Assembly: GCF_029428675.1 (NCBI RefSeq)
Contig: NZ_JAJNEL010000001.1
Location: 620,001 to 684,000 of the forward strand
Source of the DNA: Streptomyces sp. JH14
Lineage (GTDB): Bacteria; Actinomycetota; Actinomycetes; Streptomycetales; Streptomycetaceae
DNA length: 64,000 nt
Direction: 5' to 3'
Each line of letters opens with the position of its first letter. The stretch's first letter is position 1. Below the pieces are notes generated by a model. It searched no databases, was not told the origin of the DNA, and worked only from the letters and a program-made list of their open reading frames with translations. The position numbers and the translations under genes were made by a program. Shown one piece after another: positions 52,712-61,730 of this stretch.

Positions 52712-53395
52712 TCAGCCCAGGTCGGGGATGCGCCAGTCGATCGGCTGGTGCCCCTGCGCCGCGATCGCCTCGTTGATCTGCGTGAACGGGCGGGAGCCGA
52801 GGAACTTCTTCGCGGACAGGGGCGACGGGTGCGCGCCCTTCACCACCACATGGCGCTCCTCGTCGATCAGCGGGAGCTTCTTCTGTGCGTAGTTGCCCCA
52901 GAGGACGAAGACCGCCGGATCGGGACGCGCGGCCACCGCCCGGATGACCGCGTCCGTGACCTTTTCCCAGCCCTTGCCCTTGTGCGAGTTGGCCTCTCCG
53001 GCGCGGACCGTCAGCACGGCGTTGAGCAGCAGGACGCCCTGCTCGGCCCACGGCATCAGATACCCGTTGTCCGGGACGGGCAGGCCGAGCTCGTCCTTCA
53101 TCTCCTTGTAGATGTTCCGCAAGGAGGGCGGCGTCCTGACGCCGGGCTGCACGGAGAAGCACAGCCCGTGCCCCTGGCCCTCGCCGTGGTATGGGTCCTG
53201 GCCGAGGACCAGGACCTTCACCCTGTCGTACGGAGTGGCCTCCAGTGCGGCGAAGACCTGCTCCCGCGGCGGATAGACCGGCCCCTTGGCCCGCTCCTCC
53301 TCGACGAAGTCGGCGAGCTCCTTGAAGTACGGCTTCTGCAGCTCATCGCCGAGAACGCCGCGCCAGGACTCGGGCAGCAGGTCGGTGTCGGTCAC
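52712..53395 (-). CDS. ung: Uracil-DNA glycosylase, family 1
   Basis: Base-excision repair enzyme that removes uracil from DNA. All family 1 motifs are present in 227 residues: GQDPYHGEGQ with the catalytic Asp (about 64-73), FSVQPGVRTPPSLRNIYKE, the uracil-pocket LLLNAVLTVR, and the DNA-binding HPSPLS (about 186-191). GTG 53395 (VTDTDLLPESW) gives the normal N terminus; TTG further upstream lacks family sequence. Its 3' neighbour on the same strand is the TPR-like gene. Confidence 0.95.
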   Translation of the reverse strand: MTDTDLLPESWRGVLGDELQKPYFKELADFVEEERAKGPVYPPREQVFAALEATPYDRVKVLVLGQDPYHGEGQGHGLCFSVQPGVRTPPSLRNIYKEMKDELGLPVPDNGYLMPWAEQGVLLLNAVLTVRAGEANSHKGKGWEKVTDAVIRAVAARPDPAVFVLWGNYAQKKLPLIDEERHVVVKGAHPSPLSAKKFLGSRPFTQINEAIAAQGHQPIDWRIPDLG

Positions 53396-53473
53396 GTCAA
53401 CAACCTCCGGTACGCAAATCGGTTCTTGACCACAGAACCTACCGGGGCCCACTGACAATCGGCCGGGCGAGCC

Positions 53474-55060
53474 CTACCAACTCGCCTTGCGGTACAGCTC
53501 CCACATCTGCATGACCGTCTGCGGGTCCAGGGCGCGCTCGCCGCCGCCGATGTCCTCGCCCGCCGCCACATACAGCTTGCCCTGCCACAGCGGCAGCAGC
53601 CGGACGTCGTCGACCAGGATCTTCTGGGCCCGCTCGAACTGCTTGCTGACCGCGCCCCGGTCGCTCTCCTGGCGGCTCTGCGGCAGCAGGTACTTGGTGA
53701 TCTCGTTCTTCACGTACGGCATCCCGGTGACGGTGTCCTTGCCCACGAAGGGAGCGATGAAGTTGTCCGGGTCCGGAAAGTCCGGGAACCAGCCACGGCC
53801 GAAGACCGGGTACTCGCCCTTGGTGTAGCCCGCCTGGAACGTCTTCCACGGGGCGCTCTTCAGCGTGATCTTGAACAGGCCCGAGGTCTCCAGCTGGCGC
53901 TTCAGCTCATCGAACTCGGGGGCCGTCGAGGAGCCGTAGCGGTCGGTGGTGAACCAGAACGTCATGGCGACCGGCTCGGTGACGCCCGCCCCGGTGAGGA
54001 TCTCCTTGGCCTTCTCCACGTTCGGGTCGCCGAAGCTGTCGAAGAAGCTGGTGGTGTGACCGGCGATGCCCTTGGGCACCATGGAGTACAGCGGCTCGGC
54101 GGTGCCCTGGTAGACCTTGGCCACCAAGGCGTCCCGGTCCACGAGCTGGGCGATGGCCCGCCGCACGGCCGGATTCCCGGCGGCCGGGTCCTCGGGGTTG
54201 AAGACCAGGAAGCGGATGTCGGCGCCGACGGTCTCGATGAGCTGCAGCTCGCTGTTCTTTTCCTTGTTGTCCTCGAGCCTGACCACCTCCTCGGCGGTGA
54301 GGCCGCGGTAGGTGGCGTCGATCTCGTTCTTCTGCAGGGCCTCGACCATGGGGGTGGACCCCTTGAAGTACCTGATGGTCACGGCGTTGTTCTTGCGGTT
54401 GGCGAACCCCTTGTAACTCGGGTTCTTCACCAGCTCGGCCCGGTCACCCGGCTGGTACGAGTCCAGGAGATAGGGGCCGGACCCGGTGATCTTTCCGTCC
54501 TCGCGGACCTTGTCCTTCGGGTAGTCGCCGGGAGCCACCAGGGACATCGCGGGGGTGGCCAGGACGAACGGGAAGGTGGCGTCGGGCTTGTTGAGGTGGA
54601 AGACGACCGTGTCGTCACCCACGGTCTCGACGCGGTCGAGCGAGCCGAGCAGTCCTACCGGGCCGCCCTTCACCTTGAGGGTCGAGATCCGGTCGATGGA
54701 GTACTTCACGGCCTCGGCGTCGAGTGCGTCCCCGTTGGAGAACTTCAGGCCCTTCTTGAGCCTGCAGCGATAGGCCGTGCTGGTCCGGTCGGTGAAGGTG
54801 CAGGAATCCGCGGCATCGGGCTCGGGGCTCGTACTGCCGGTGGGGAAGCTCACCAGGGTCTGGAAGACATTGCGCATCAACTCCCAGGAGTTGTCCCACG
54901 CCGCCGCCGGATCAAGAGTGGAGGGCTCACTCGTGGTGCCGACGACTATCTTCTGCTCGCTCTCCGACGCGCCGTCGGACAGCAGACCGCAACCGGCCAG
55001 CAATGAAAGGGAAGCAAGCGCTGCAACGACCTGCAGCCTGGCCCGGTAGAACACGTGCAC
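53474..55060 (-). CDS. Peptide/nickel-type ABC transporter substrate-binding lipoprotein
   Basis: Extracytoplasmic binding protein of the SBP_bac_5 (DppA/OppA) family, 528 residues. A lipoprotein signal with lipobox LLAGCG (Cys at about 24) is followed by VGTTSEPSTLDPAAAWDNSWELMRN and CRLKKGLKFSNGDALDAEAVKYS (each quoted in part), the family blocks. Such proteins capture oligopeptides or other solutes. No permease or ATPase genes are next to it, so it is an orphan that must use components elsewhere. GTG 55060; the ung gene follows after 78 bases. Confidence 0.9.
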   Translation of the reverse strand: MHVFYRARLQVVAALASLSLLAGCGLLSDGASESEQKIVVGTTSEPSTLDPAAAWDNSWELMRNVFQTLVSFPTGSTSPEPDAADSCTFTDRTSTAYRCRLKKGLKFSNGDALDAEAVKYSIDRISTLKVKGGPVGLLGSLDRVETVGDDTVVFHLNKPDATFPFVLATPAMSLVAPGDYPKDKVREDGKITGSGPYLLDSYQPGDRAELVKNPSYKGFANRKNNAVTIRYFKGSTPMVEALQKNEIDATYRGLTAEEVVRLEDNKEKNSELQLIETVGADIRFLVFNPEDPAAGNPAVRRAIAQLVDRDALVAKVYQGTAEPLYSMVPKGIAGHTTSFFDSFGDPNVEKAKEILTGAGVTEPVAMTFWFTTDRYGSSTAPEFDELKRQLETSGLFKITLKSAPWKTFQAGYTKGEYPVFGRGWFPDFPDPDNFIAPFVGKDTVTGMPYVKNEITKYLLPQSRQESDRGAVSKQFERAQKILVDDVRLLPLWQGKLYVAAGEDIGGGERALDPQTVMQMWELYRKASW

Positions 55061-55100
55061 GCTCCTCGATCGGCCATGGGTCGGCAGACCATACCGCAGC

Positions 55101-55134
55101 GCCCCGTCGGGTCAATCCGTAGGCCCGACGGGGC
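55101..55134 (-). terminator. Terminator after the first FabG-like gene
   Basis: GCCCCGTCGGG (55101-55111) and CCCGACGGGGC (55124-55134), a perfect 11-bp stem with a 12-base loop, 38 bases after the stop of the SDR gene and upstream of the binding-protein start. Confidence 0.8.
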
Positions 55135-55172
55135 ACTTGAGGCAATCAGGGCGAAACCGGATCAGGCCGTGC

Positions 55173-55928
55173 TCAGCCCACCCCTGCGTTCAGGAAGATG
55201 CCGCCGTCGACGACGAGCGTCTGCCCCGTGATCCAGTCGGACTGGTTGGACGTGAGGAACGCGGCGGCCCCCCCGATGTCCTCGGGGACACCGAGCCGGC
55301 CGAGCGGATAGGCGGCGGCGGCCTCGGCCTCGCGACCCTCGTACAGCGCCTCGGCGAACCTGGTCTTCACGACCGCGGGGGCGATGGCGTTGACCCGGAC
55401 GACCGGAGCGAACTCGTGCGCCAGCTGAAGGGTCAGATTGACCATGGCGGCCTTGCTCATGCCGTACGCACCGATGAACGGCGAGGCGGAGACACCGGCG
55501 ACGGAGGCGATGTTGACGATCGCCCCGCCGTTCTCCTTCTGCCAGGCCTTCCAGGTCTGCTGGGCGAAGCCGAGCGCCGAGATCACATTGGTCTCGTAGA
55601 CCTTGCGCGCGACGGCCAGGTCGAGCTCCGCGATCGGGCCGAAGACCGGGTTCGTGCCGGCGTTGTTGACCAGGAAGTCGACCCTGCCGAACGCCTCCAT
55701 GGTGCGTTCGACGGCCACCGCCTGGTGCGCCTCGTCGTGCGCCTTGCCCGCGACGCCGATGACCCGGTCGGAGCCCAGCTTCTCGACGGCCTCCTTGAGG
55801 GCGTCCTCACCGCGCCCGGTGATGCACACCCGGTCGCCACGGGCGACGAGCGCCTCGGCGATGCCGTAACCGATCCCCCGGCTCGCGCCCGTGATCAGTG
55901 CGACCTTCCCGCTGTCCTGCACAGTCAT
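55173..55928 (-). CDS. Short-chain dehydrogenase/reductase (FabG-like)
   Basis: NAD(P)H-dependent reductase of 251 residues: the cofactor motif TGASRGIGYG, NNAGTNPVFG, and the catalytic Ser, Tyr and Lys in IASVAGVSASPFIGAYGMSKAA; the C-terminal ITGQTLVVDGG closes the fold. Likely acts on a 3-oxoacyl or alcohol substrate. ATG 55928. It lies 20 bases after the second FabG-like gene, and both share the promoter region at 56711-56800. Confidence 0.9.
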   Translation of the reverse strand: MTVQDSGKVALITGASRGIGYGIAEALVARGDRVCITGRGEDALKEAVEKLGSDRVIGVAGKAHDEAHQAVAVERTMEAFGRVDFLVNNAGTNPVFGPIAELDLAVARKVYETNVISALGFAQQTWKAWQKENGGAIVNIASVAGVSASPFIGAYGMSKAAMVNLTLQLAHEFAPVVRVNAIAPAVVKTRFAEALYEGREAEAAAAYPLGRLGVPEDIGGAAAFLTSNQSDWITGQTLVVDGGIFLNAGVG

Positions 55929-55948
55929 GATCTGCGTTGCCCTTCGGG

Positions 55949-56710
55949 TCAGTTGAGCGGTCCGCCGGCGACGTACAGCACCTGGCCGGAGACGAAGCCG
56001 GCCTCGTCGCCCGTGAAGAAGGCGATGGCGTTGGCGATGTCGTCGGGGCGGCCGACGCGCTGCACGGGGATCTGGGTGGCGGCGGCAGCCTGGAACTCCT
56101 CGAAGCCCATGCCGACCCGGGCCGCGGTCTGCGCGGTCATCTCGGTGACGATGAAGCCGGGCGCGACGGCGTTTGCGGTGATGCCGAACTTGCCGAGCTC
56201 CTTGGCGAGGGTCTTGGTGAAGCCCTGCAGGCCGGCCTTGACGGCGGAGTAGTTGGCCTGGCCGCGGTTGCCGAGCGCCGAAGAGGACGACAGCGAGACG
56301 ATACGGCCGAACGTGGCGTCCACCATGTGCTTCTGGACGGCCTTGGCCATCAGGAACGCGCCCTTGAGGTGCACGTTCATCACGGTGTCCCAGTCGGACT
56401 CGCTCATCTTGAAGAGCAGGTTGTCGCGGAGCACGCCCGCGTTGTTCACGAGGATCGTCGGGGCCCCGAGCTCGGCGGCGACGCGCGCGACGGCGGCCTC
56501 CACCTGGGCGCTGTCCGACACGTCGCAGCCGACGGCGAGTGCGGTGCCTCCGGCGGCGGTGATCTTCTCGACGGTGTCCTTGCAGGCCGCCTCGTCGAGG
56601 TCGAGTACGGCGACGGCGCGGCCCTCGGCCGCCAGACGGACGGCGGTGGCGGCGCCGATGCCCCGCGCCGCTCCCGTCACGATGGCGACGCGCTGCTCGG
56701 TGGTGGACAT
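55949..56710 (-). CDS. 3-oxoacyl-ACP reductase-like SDR (FabG)
   Basis: Reductase of 253 residues, first of a two-gene operon. TGAARGIGAATAVRL binds the cofactor, NNAGVLRDNLLFKM is the NNAG block, and the triad is SSSSALGNRGQANYSAVKAG. Ends VSGQVLYVAGGP. ATG 56710. Together with the next SDR it may serve beta-oxidation or a secondary fatty-acid pathway. A TetR-like half-palindrome CTGAGC-N4-GCTTAG lies 60 bases upstream, similar to operators found near acyl-CoA dehydrogenase genes (inference). Confidence 0.9.
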   Translation of the reverse strand: MSTTEQRVAIVTGAARGIGAATAVRLAAEGRAVAVLDLDEAACKDTVEKITAAGGTALAVGCDVSDSAQVEAAVARVAAELGAPTILVNNAGVLRDNLLFKMSESDWDTVMNVHLKGAFLMAKAVQKHMVDATFGRIVSLSSSSALGNRGQANYSAVKAGLQGFTKTLAKELGKFGITANAVAPGFIVTEMTAQTAARVGMGFEEFQAAAATQIPVQRVGRPDDIANAIAFFTGDEAGFVSGQVLYVAGGPLN

Positions 56711-56769
56711 GCTTGGTTCTCCTCGCCCTTGGATCGCGGCTCAGCGGACGTCAGGAAGTTTCCCGATGA

Positions 56770-56785
56770 CTGAGCAACCGCTTAG
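56770..56785 (-). promoter_or_regulatory. Candidate TetR operator upstream of the FabG pair
   Basis: CTGAGCAACCGCTTAG is an imperfect palindrome CTnAGC-N4-GCTnAG, centred about 67 bases before the first FabG start. Related AGC-N4-GCT sites precede many actinobacterial fatty-acid genes under TetR control (general knowledge). No TetR gene is adjacent here. Confidence 0.45.
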
Positions 56786-56913
56786 TACCTTCAGCAGACG
56801 AGACGCTAGAAGCCCTGGCACTCGGTGTCAACGGCCCACGGGGACAGCAGCGCATGTCACACCCGCCGGCGACGCGACCGCAGAGGACACGGACGGCGCC
56901 GACGGGTGCCGGA

Positions 56914-57297
56914 TCAGCGCACCAGCAGGTCGAGCAGCCGCTCGACCTCGGCCTCCGGATCGGTGGTGAGACCGCTGTGCACGGCGCTCGGCTGAACGAC
57001 CGTCGAGCGCGGGGCGATCAGCCAGCGAAAACGCCGGCCGACGTCGTCGCCGGCGGCCTGACCAGCCGCGTCTCCGCCACCGCAGACACCCTCGACCGCC
57101 CGCAGTGCCGCCCGCACGCCGGCCACGTCCGCGTCCGGGTCCAGCGCCCTCAGCTTGTTCTCGTCCAGATGGGTACGGGCCGCCACGAAGGATCTGGCGC
57201 GGCAGTACACCAGCACCCCCGCGTTGAAGCACTCACCGCGCTCGACCCGGGGCACGACGCGCAGCAGCGCGTACTCGAAGACCTCGCGCTTGCTCAC
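56914..57297 (-). CDS. DUF3037 protein, partner of a HipA-like kinase
   Basis: 127-residue soluble protein beginning VSKREVFEYALLRVVPRVERGE, the DUF3037 pattern, with FNAGVLVYCRA and a C-terminal DPEAEVERLLDLLV. Its GTG overlaps the stop of the upstream HipA-like kinase gene (GTGA), so the two are translationally coupled. The same pairing recurs in actinobacteria, but no function is known for DUF3037. I infer a regulator or substrate of the kinase. Confidence 0.82.
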   Translation of the reverse strand: MSKREVFEYALLRVVPRVERGECFNAGVLVYCRARSFVAARTHLDENKLRALDPDADVAGVRAALRAVEGVCGGGDAAGQAAGDDVGRRFRWLIAPRSTVVQPSAVHSGLTTDPEAEVERLLDLLVR

Positions 57298-58187
57298 CGG
57301 CGGTCGTCCTTGCTGCTCTGCGCGGCCTGCTCGGCTGCGGCTCGCTCGGCCCGGTCCTTCTTCGTGGGATGCGGCCACGGCGTGAGGTGCTCGGTGAGCC
57401 ACCCCGGCGCCCGGGACGGTCCGGTCTTCGTGGGTGTGTCCATCGAGATCCGCTCATGGATGGTGGCGGCGCGCGCCAGCAGCGGCTCCACATAGGCGCG
57501 GCGCAGGGCGTCCGTCGTGTCGAAGCCGGGCTCGTCGACCAGCCACTCGTCGGGCACGTCGGCGGTCACCTCGGTCAGCAGCTGTTCGGTGACGAGCGGG
57601 GCCAGCTCGGCGGCCGCGGCCGCGATGTCCGGACCGACGGGCGCGAGCACATGGTCGGAGGCGTTGTACGGCTTGGCGGCCGATGCCTGTGCACCCGGCC
57701 AGTTGTGGTGCCAGATCATGGTGGCGCCGTGGTCGATGAGCCAGACATCACCGTGCCAGACCAGCATGTTAGGGTTCCGCCACGATCGGTCGACATTGTT
57801 GATCAACGCATCGAACCAGACGATTTTCCCGGCCTCTGCTGGATCCACTTGGTAGGCGAGCGGATCGAACCCGATCGAACCGGGCAGATAGTCCATTCCG
57901 AGATTCAGCCCGCCGCTCGCTTTGAGCAGTTCCTGCACCTCCTGATCCGGCTCGGCGAGCCCGATGACCGGGTCGAGCTGGATCGTGACGAGTTCCGGGA
58001 CCCACAGTCCCAGCCGCCGGCCGAGCTCCCCGCAGATGACCTCCGCGACGAGGGTCTTGCGGCCCTGCCCCGCGCCGGTGAACTTCATGACGTACGTACC
58101 GAGATCGTCGGCTTCGACGATGCCCGGGAGCGAGCCGCCCTCACGCAACGGCGTGACGTAGCGGGTCGCTGTGACTTCGGTGAGCAT
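57294..58187 (-). CDS. HipA-like kinase (HipA_2 type)
   Basis: 297 residues of the HipA protein-kinase fold. Candidates for the key residues: Lys35 in TYVMKFTGAGQG, Asp126 and Asn138/Asn140 in FDALINNVDRSWRNPN, and Asp152 in LIDHGATM in place of DFG. It lacks the N-terminal HipB-interacting domain and no HipB-type HTH gene is adjacent, so it is not a standard HipBA toxin. It is coupled to a DUF3037 gene. ATG 58187 sits six bases after TAGCCT, which suggests a leaderless mRNA; GTG 58190 is the alternative. Substrate unknown. Confidence 0.82.
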   Translation of the reverse strand: MLTEVTATRYVTPLREGGSLPGIVEADDLGTYVMKFTGAGQGRKTLVAEVICGELGRRLGLWVPELVTIQLDPVIGLAEPDQEVQELLKASGGLNLGMDYLPGSIGFDPLAYQVDPAEAGKIVWFDALINNVDRSWRNPNMLVWHGDVWLIDHGATMIWHHNWPGAQASAAKPYNASDHVLAPVGPDIAAAAAELAPLVTEQLLTEVTADVPDEWLVDEPGFDTTDALRRAYVEPLLARAATIHERISMDTPTKTGPSRAPGWLTEHLTPWPHPTKKDRAERAAAEQAAQSSKDDRR

Positions 58188-58287
58188 CACCCCAGGCTAC
58201 TGGGGTGCACCGGTCGTCCCTCCACGCGCTGCAAACCCGCTCGTCTCCCGGTCGCAGCAACCGATCACCAACGGAAGGAACTCCGAC

Positions 58288-60438
58288 ATGACCCCGGACC
58301 GATCCGACGGAACCGGCCCCGGCGGACTGCCTCTCCAGTCCGCCCGCACCCGGCGCTTCTCGCTCGGCGTGCCCCGGCAGTTCACGGTCTCGCCCGACGG
58401 CGAACGGGTGCTCTTCACAAGGACGGCCGGCGGCACCGATCCGGTCGGCCGCCTGTGGCTTTACGAGGACGGCGCGGAGCGGATGCTCGCCGACCCGGCA
58501 GCCGTTCGGCGCGATCGCGCGGACGGCGGCGAAGTCCCGCAGGAGGAACTGGTCCGCCGTGAGCGGGCCCGCGAGACGTCGTCGGGGATCGTGTCGTACG
58601 CGACGGACGCGGACGTCCGGCTCGTCGTCTTCGCACTCGACGGTGAGCTGTGGGCCGTACGGACGGACGGCGGCACCCCGCACAGGATCGCCACCGCCGG
58701 CGCCGTGACCGATCCGCGCCCTTCACCGGACGGCACCCTGATCGCCTACGTCTGCGGGGGTGCGCTGCGGATCGTGCGGAGCGACGGGACGGACGACCGG
58801 GCAGCGGTCACCCCGGAGGAGGAGCACGTGACGTACGGGCTCTCGGACCACGTGTCGGCGGAGTCGCTCGGGCGCTCGCGCGGCTACTGGTGGTCGCCGG
58901 CAGGCGATGCCCTGCTGGTGGCACGCGTGGACACCGCCATGGTGCAGCGCAGATACCTCAGTGATCCGGCCGATCCGGAGCGGCGGCCGCGCGTGGTGCC
59001 GTACCCGGCGGCGGGCACGCCGAACGCGGAGGTGTCCCTGCATCTGGTGCAGGTGGCCGGTGGACGCATCGCGGTCCGGCTGCCTGTGGCGGCCGGCGCG
59101 GACCACCCTGCCGGGACGTGGACCGACCCGCGGTTCGAGTACGTCGCGACGGCCGGCTGGGACACGCACGGGCCGCTCGTCTCGGTGCAGTCGCGTGACC
59201 AGCGTTCGGTCCATGTCCTCGCGGTGGATCCGGCCACGGGAGGGACCCGGGTCCTGCACCGCGCCCATGACCCTGCCTGGGTCGCGCTGCGAGCGGGCAC
59301 GCCGCGTCGCCTTGCGTCCGGGGCGCTCGTCGTTCCCGCGCAACCGGGCGGCGACACCCAGGGGCTGGAGGTCGGCGGCCGTGCGACCCCGCCGGGTCTG
59401 GAGGTCCGCGAGGTTCTCGGCGCCGTGGGGGACCGGGTGTTCTTCACCGCGAGCGAGGAGCCGACGGAGATCCATGTCTGGTCCTGTGCAGCCGGTTCGT
59501 CCGCAGACGCTCCCGAGCGGCTCACCGGCGAGCGTGGCGTGCACACGGCCGCGGTGGGCGGTACCACGGTCGTGCTGGACAGCCGGACCCCGGACGGGCA
59601 GACGGTGACCGTGGTGCGCAACGGCGCGCCCGTCGGGCGGATCGCGGTCCTCGCGGAGACTCCCGTGGTCACGCCACGGCCCCTCGCGCTGAGTCTGGGG
59701 GTGCGGGAGCTGCGCAGCAGCCTGTACCTGCCGTCGTGGCACCGGCAGGGAGACGGCCCGCTGCCCGTGCTGCTCAGCCCGTACGCGGGCCACGGCCTCC
59801 AACTGGTGCTGCCGGTGCGCAGTTGGTGGGCCGCGACCGCCCAGTGGTTCGCCGAGCAGGGGTTCGCGGTGCTCGTCACGGACGGCCGCGGCACCCCGGG
59901 GCGGGGCGAGGCCTGGGAGAAATCGGTGCGCGGCGACCGGCTGACGGCGGTCCTGGAGGACCAGATCGACGCGCTGCACGCGGCGGCGGCGCGCTACCCG
60001 CAACTGGACCTGGGCCGGGTGGCGATGCGTGGATGGTCGTTCAGCGGCTACCTCGCGGCCGCGGCCGTACTGCGTCACCCGGAGGTCTTCCACGCGGCCG
60101 TGGCGGGTGCGGCGCCGGCCGACCGGCGGCTGTACGACACCCATTGGGAGGAACGGTTTCTCGGCCATCCGGATGTGGAGCCGGAGGCGTACGAGCGAAA
60201 TTCGCTGCTCTCCGAGGCTCACCGGCTGACGCGCCCGCTCATGCTGGTGCACGGACTTGCCGATGACAATGTCGCCGTCGCCCACATGCTGCGGTTCTCG
60301 GCCGCGCTGCTGGCCGCGGGGCGGTCGCACACCGTGCTGCCGCTCTCCGGGTCGGGGCATCTGGTCACACAGGAGGAGACGGCGAGCAACCTCTTGCTGC
60401 TGGAACGGGATTTCCTCGCAAAGTCCCTCGGCCGTTGA
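58288..60438 (+). CDS. S9 family prolyl oligopeptidase (DPP-IV-like)
   Basis: Serine peptidase of 716 residues with no signal peptide. The N-terminal beta-propeller (about 30-450) begins [14 protein letters not shown], and the catalytic alpha/beta-hydrolase domain (about 480-716) has [11 protein letters not shown] with Ser584, the acid in VHGLADDNV and His in SGSGHLVT. In most relatives the motif is GWSxGG; here the fifth residue is Ser, a change seen in other actinobacterial members. It would cleave small peptides, probably after proline. ATG 58288 follows GGAAGGAA. Divergent from the HipA-like gene. Confidence 0.9.
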   Translation: MTPDRSDGTGPGGLPLQSARTRRFSLGVPRQFTVSPDGERVLFTRTAGGTDPVGRLWLYEDGAERMLADPAAVRRDRADGGEVPQEELVRRERARETSSGIVSYATDADVRLVVFALDGELWAVRTDGGTPHRIATAGAVTDPRPSPDGTLIAYVCGGALRIVRSDGTDDRAAVTPEEEHVTYGLSDHVSAESLGRSRGYWWSPAGDALLVARVDTAMVQRRYLSDPADPERRPRVVPYPAAGTPNAEVSLHLVQVAGGRIAVRLPVAAGADHPAGTWTDPRFEYVATAGWDTHGPLVSVQSRDQRSVHVLAVDPATGGTRVLHRAHDPAWVALRAGTPRRLASGALVVPAQPGGDTQGLEVGGRATPPGLEVREVLGAVGDRVFFTASEEPTEIHVWSCAAGSSADAPERLTGERGVHTAAVGGTTVVLDSRTPDGQTVTVVRNGAPVGRIAVLAETPVVTPRPLALSLGVRELRSSLYLPSWHRQGDGPLPVLLSPYAGHGLQLVLPVRSWWAATAQWFAEQGFAVLVTDGRGTPGRGEAWEKSVRGDRLTAVLEDQIDALHAAAARYPQLDLGRVAMRGWSFSGYLAAAAVLRHPEVFHAAVAGAAPADRRLYDTHWEERFLGHPDVEPEAYERNSLLSEAHRLTRPLMLVHGLADDNVAVAHMLRFSAALLAAGRSHTVLPLSGSGHLVTQEETASNLLLLERDFLAKSLGR

Positions 60439-60503
60439 ACACGGGGCCTCGGCGGCGCGTACCCCTGGTCGAAGGCATGAATACCGCGGAAGGGAAAGTC
60501 AGC

Positions 60504-60956
60504 ATGAGCGCATCGCAGGAGCACGAGGTCCGTCTCGGACGTCGCACCGTTGTGGCAGGTGTCGGTGCGGTCGGGGTGGCTGCCGTACTCACCGCGTGCG
60601 GGAACTCCAAGGACACGGGCGGTTCAGATGCCGTCGAGCCGGCCGCGGAGGGGGGCCCGGGCGGCTCGGGCGTGCTCGCGAAGACCACCGACATCCCGGA
60701 GGGCGGCGGAAAGATCTTCGCTGACCAGGGCGTCGTGGTCACGCAGCCGAAGGCCGGGGAGTTCAAAGCGTTCTCGTCGAAGTGCACGCATCAGGGATGC
60801 GCGGTGTCGAGCGTTTCGGGCGGCGTCATCAACTGTCCCTGTCACGGCAGCACGTTCGACGCGGCGACCGGTGAGGTGGCGGGCGGCCCGGCCCCCAAGC
60901 CGCTGCCCGCCGCATCGATCAAGGTCGAGGGTGACTCGATCATGCTCGCTTCATAG
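60504..60956 (+). CDS. Rieske [2Fe-2S] lipoprotein
   Basis: Exported iron-sulfur protein of 150 residues. Twin arginines at 13-14 ([16 protein letters not shown]) and the lipobox LTAC (Cys32) make a Tat-lipoprotein signal. The Rieske cluster ligands are CTHQGC and CPCHGS (Cys and His in each box), and GGPAPKPLP is the family end loop. It probably passes electrons at the outer face of the membrane; it is not part of a bc1 operon. ATG 60504 (GGGAAAG upstream); ATG 60477 is an alternative. Overlaps the convergent gene by 17 bases. Confidence 0.9.
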   Translation: MSASQEHEVRLGRRTVVAGVGAVGVAAVLTACGNSKDTGGSDAVEPAAEGGPGGSGVLAKTTDIPEGGGKIFADQGVVVTQPKAGEFKAFSSKCTHQGCAVSSVSGGVINCPCHGSTFDAATGEVAGGPAPKPLPAASIKVEGDSIMLAS

Positions 60957-61593
60957 CCCTTCGGGGGCTCTGCCAGCAGCCCAGCGCATCCTTCGTAGTG
61001 GTGACGGTGGCAACGAGGGCGAGCGTGTTACGGATCATCGCGGGGGTGTAGTCGGCAGGCACCCCCGCGATGGCATCGGACGGCACGACCGCCGTGTAGC
61101 CGAGATTCACCGCGTCGAAGACGGCGTTGGGGATGGCGACGTTGGCCGAGACCCCGGTGACGACGAGGGTGCGACAGCCCAGATTGCGCAGCAGCGCGTC
61201 GACGCCTGTGCCCGCGACGGGAGAGAGACCGTGCAGTCTCCGTACGACGATGTCCTCGTCCGCCACCTCGACGGGCGCGGCGATCCGGACCGCCGTGGTG
61301 CCGGAGTACTGCTGTACGGGCAGCCGGCCGGCGGCCCGGAAGAGACGGGCGTTGTGGTTCGCACCGCGTCCGTCGGGGCGTCGTTCGGCGACCGCGTGCA
61401 GTACCTGCACCCCCGCCCCGTGGGCGGCGGCGACCAGTCGGGCGATGTTGTGCAGGGCGCCGGAGGTCCGGGCCTCCCTGGCGAGTTCGGGCAGTGCGCT
61501 GTCCGGACCCACGACACCCTGCTGGCACTCCACCGTCAGCAGGACGGTGGAGGCAGGATCGAGCTGCTCGGCAAGCTTTTCCCTGGGCGGCAC
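60940..61593 (-). CDS. Isochorismatase-fold protein lacking the catalytic cysteine
   Basis: 217 residues of the cysteine-hydrolase/isochorismatase fold. The three catalytic positions are altered: the acidic residue is Glu22 ([10 protein letters not shown], usually Asp), the Lys region reads VVRRLHG, and the cysteine of TGVxxNVC is Ala153 ([11 protein letters not shown]). EntB/PhzD-type isochorismatases also lack this Cys, but their surrounding motif differs. A whole actinobacterial subgroup has the same NVAIPN form as far as I recall, so it is not a recent loss. GTG 61593 with GAGGGG upstream; an ATG at 61665 is less likely. Confidence 0.8.
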   Translation of the reverse strand: MPPREKLAEQLDPASTVLLTVECQQGVVGPDSALPELAREARTSGALHNIARLVAAAHGAGVQVLHAVAERRPDGRGANHNARLFRAAGRLPVQQYSGTTAVRIAAPVEVADEDIVVRRLHGLSPVAGTGVDALLRNLGCRTLVVTGVSANVAIPNAVFDAVNLGYTAVVPSDAIAGVPADYTPAMIRNTLALVATVTTTKDALGCWQSPRRAMKRA

Positions 61594-61730
61594 GGCTGCC
61601 CCTCTCGGTGGATTCCGGGTGACGGGCCTCTTCTGACGGACCGGGCGCGCGAGGCTAACGGCCATTGCGTCAGGAAGGAAGAGGCCTCATGATTTCTGAC
61701 ACACAGTCAGCCAACCTGAGGAGACGTCCC

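Noticed and set aside
58723..60360. Long minus-strand frame inside the S9 peptidase gene
   Set aside because: Antisense shadow; the peptidase motifs are on the plus strand.
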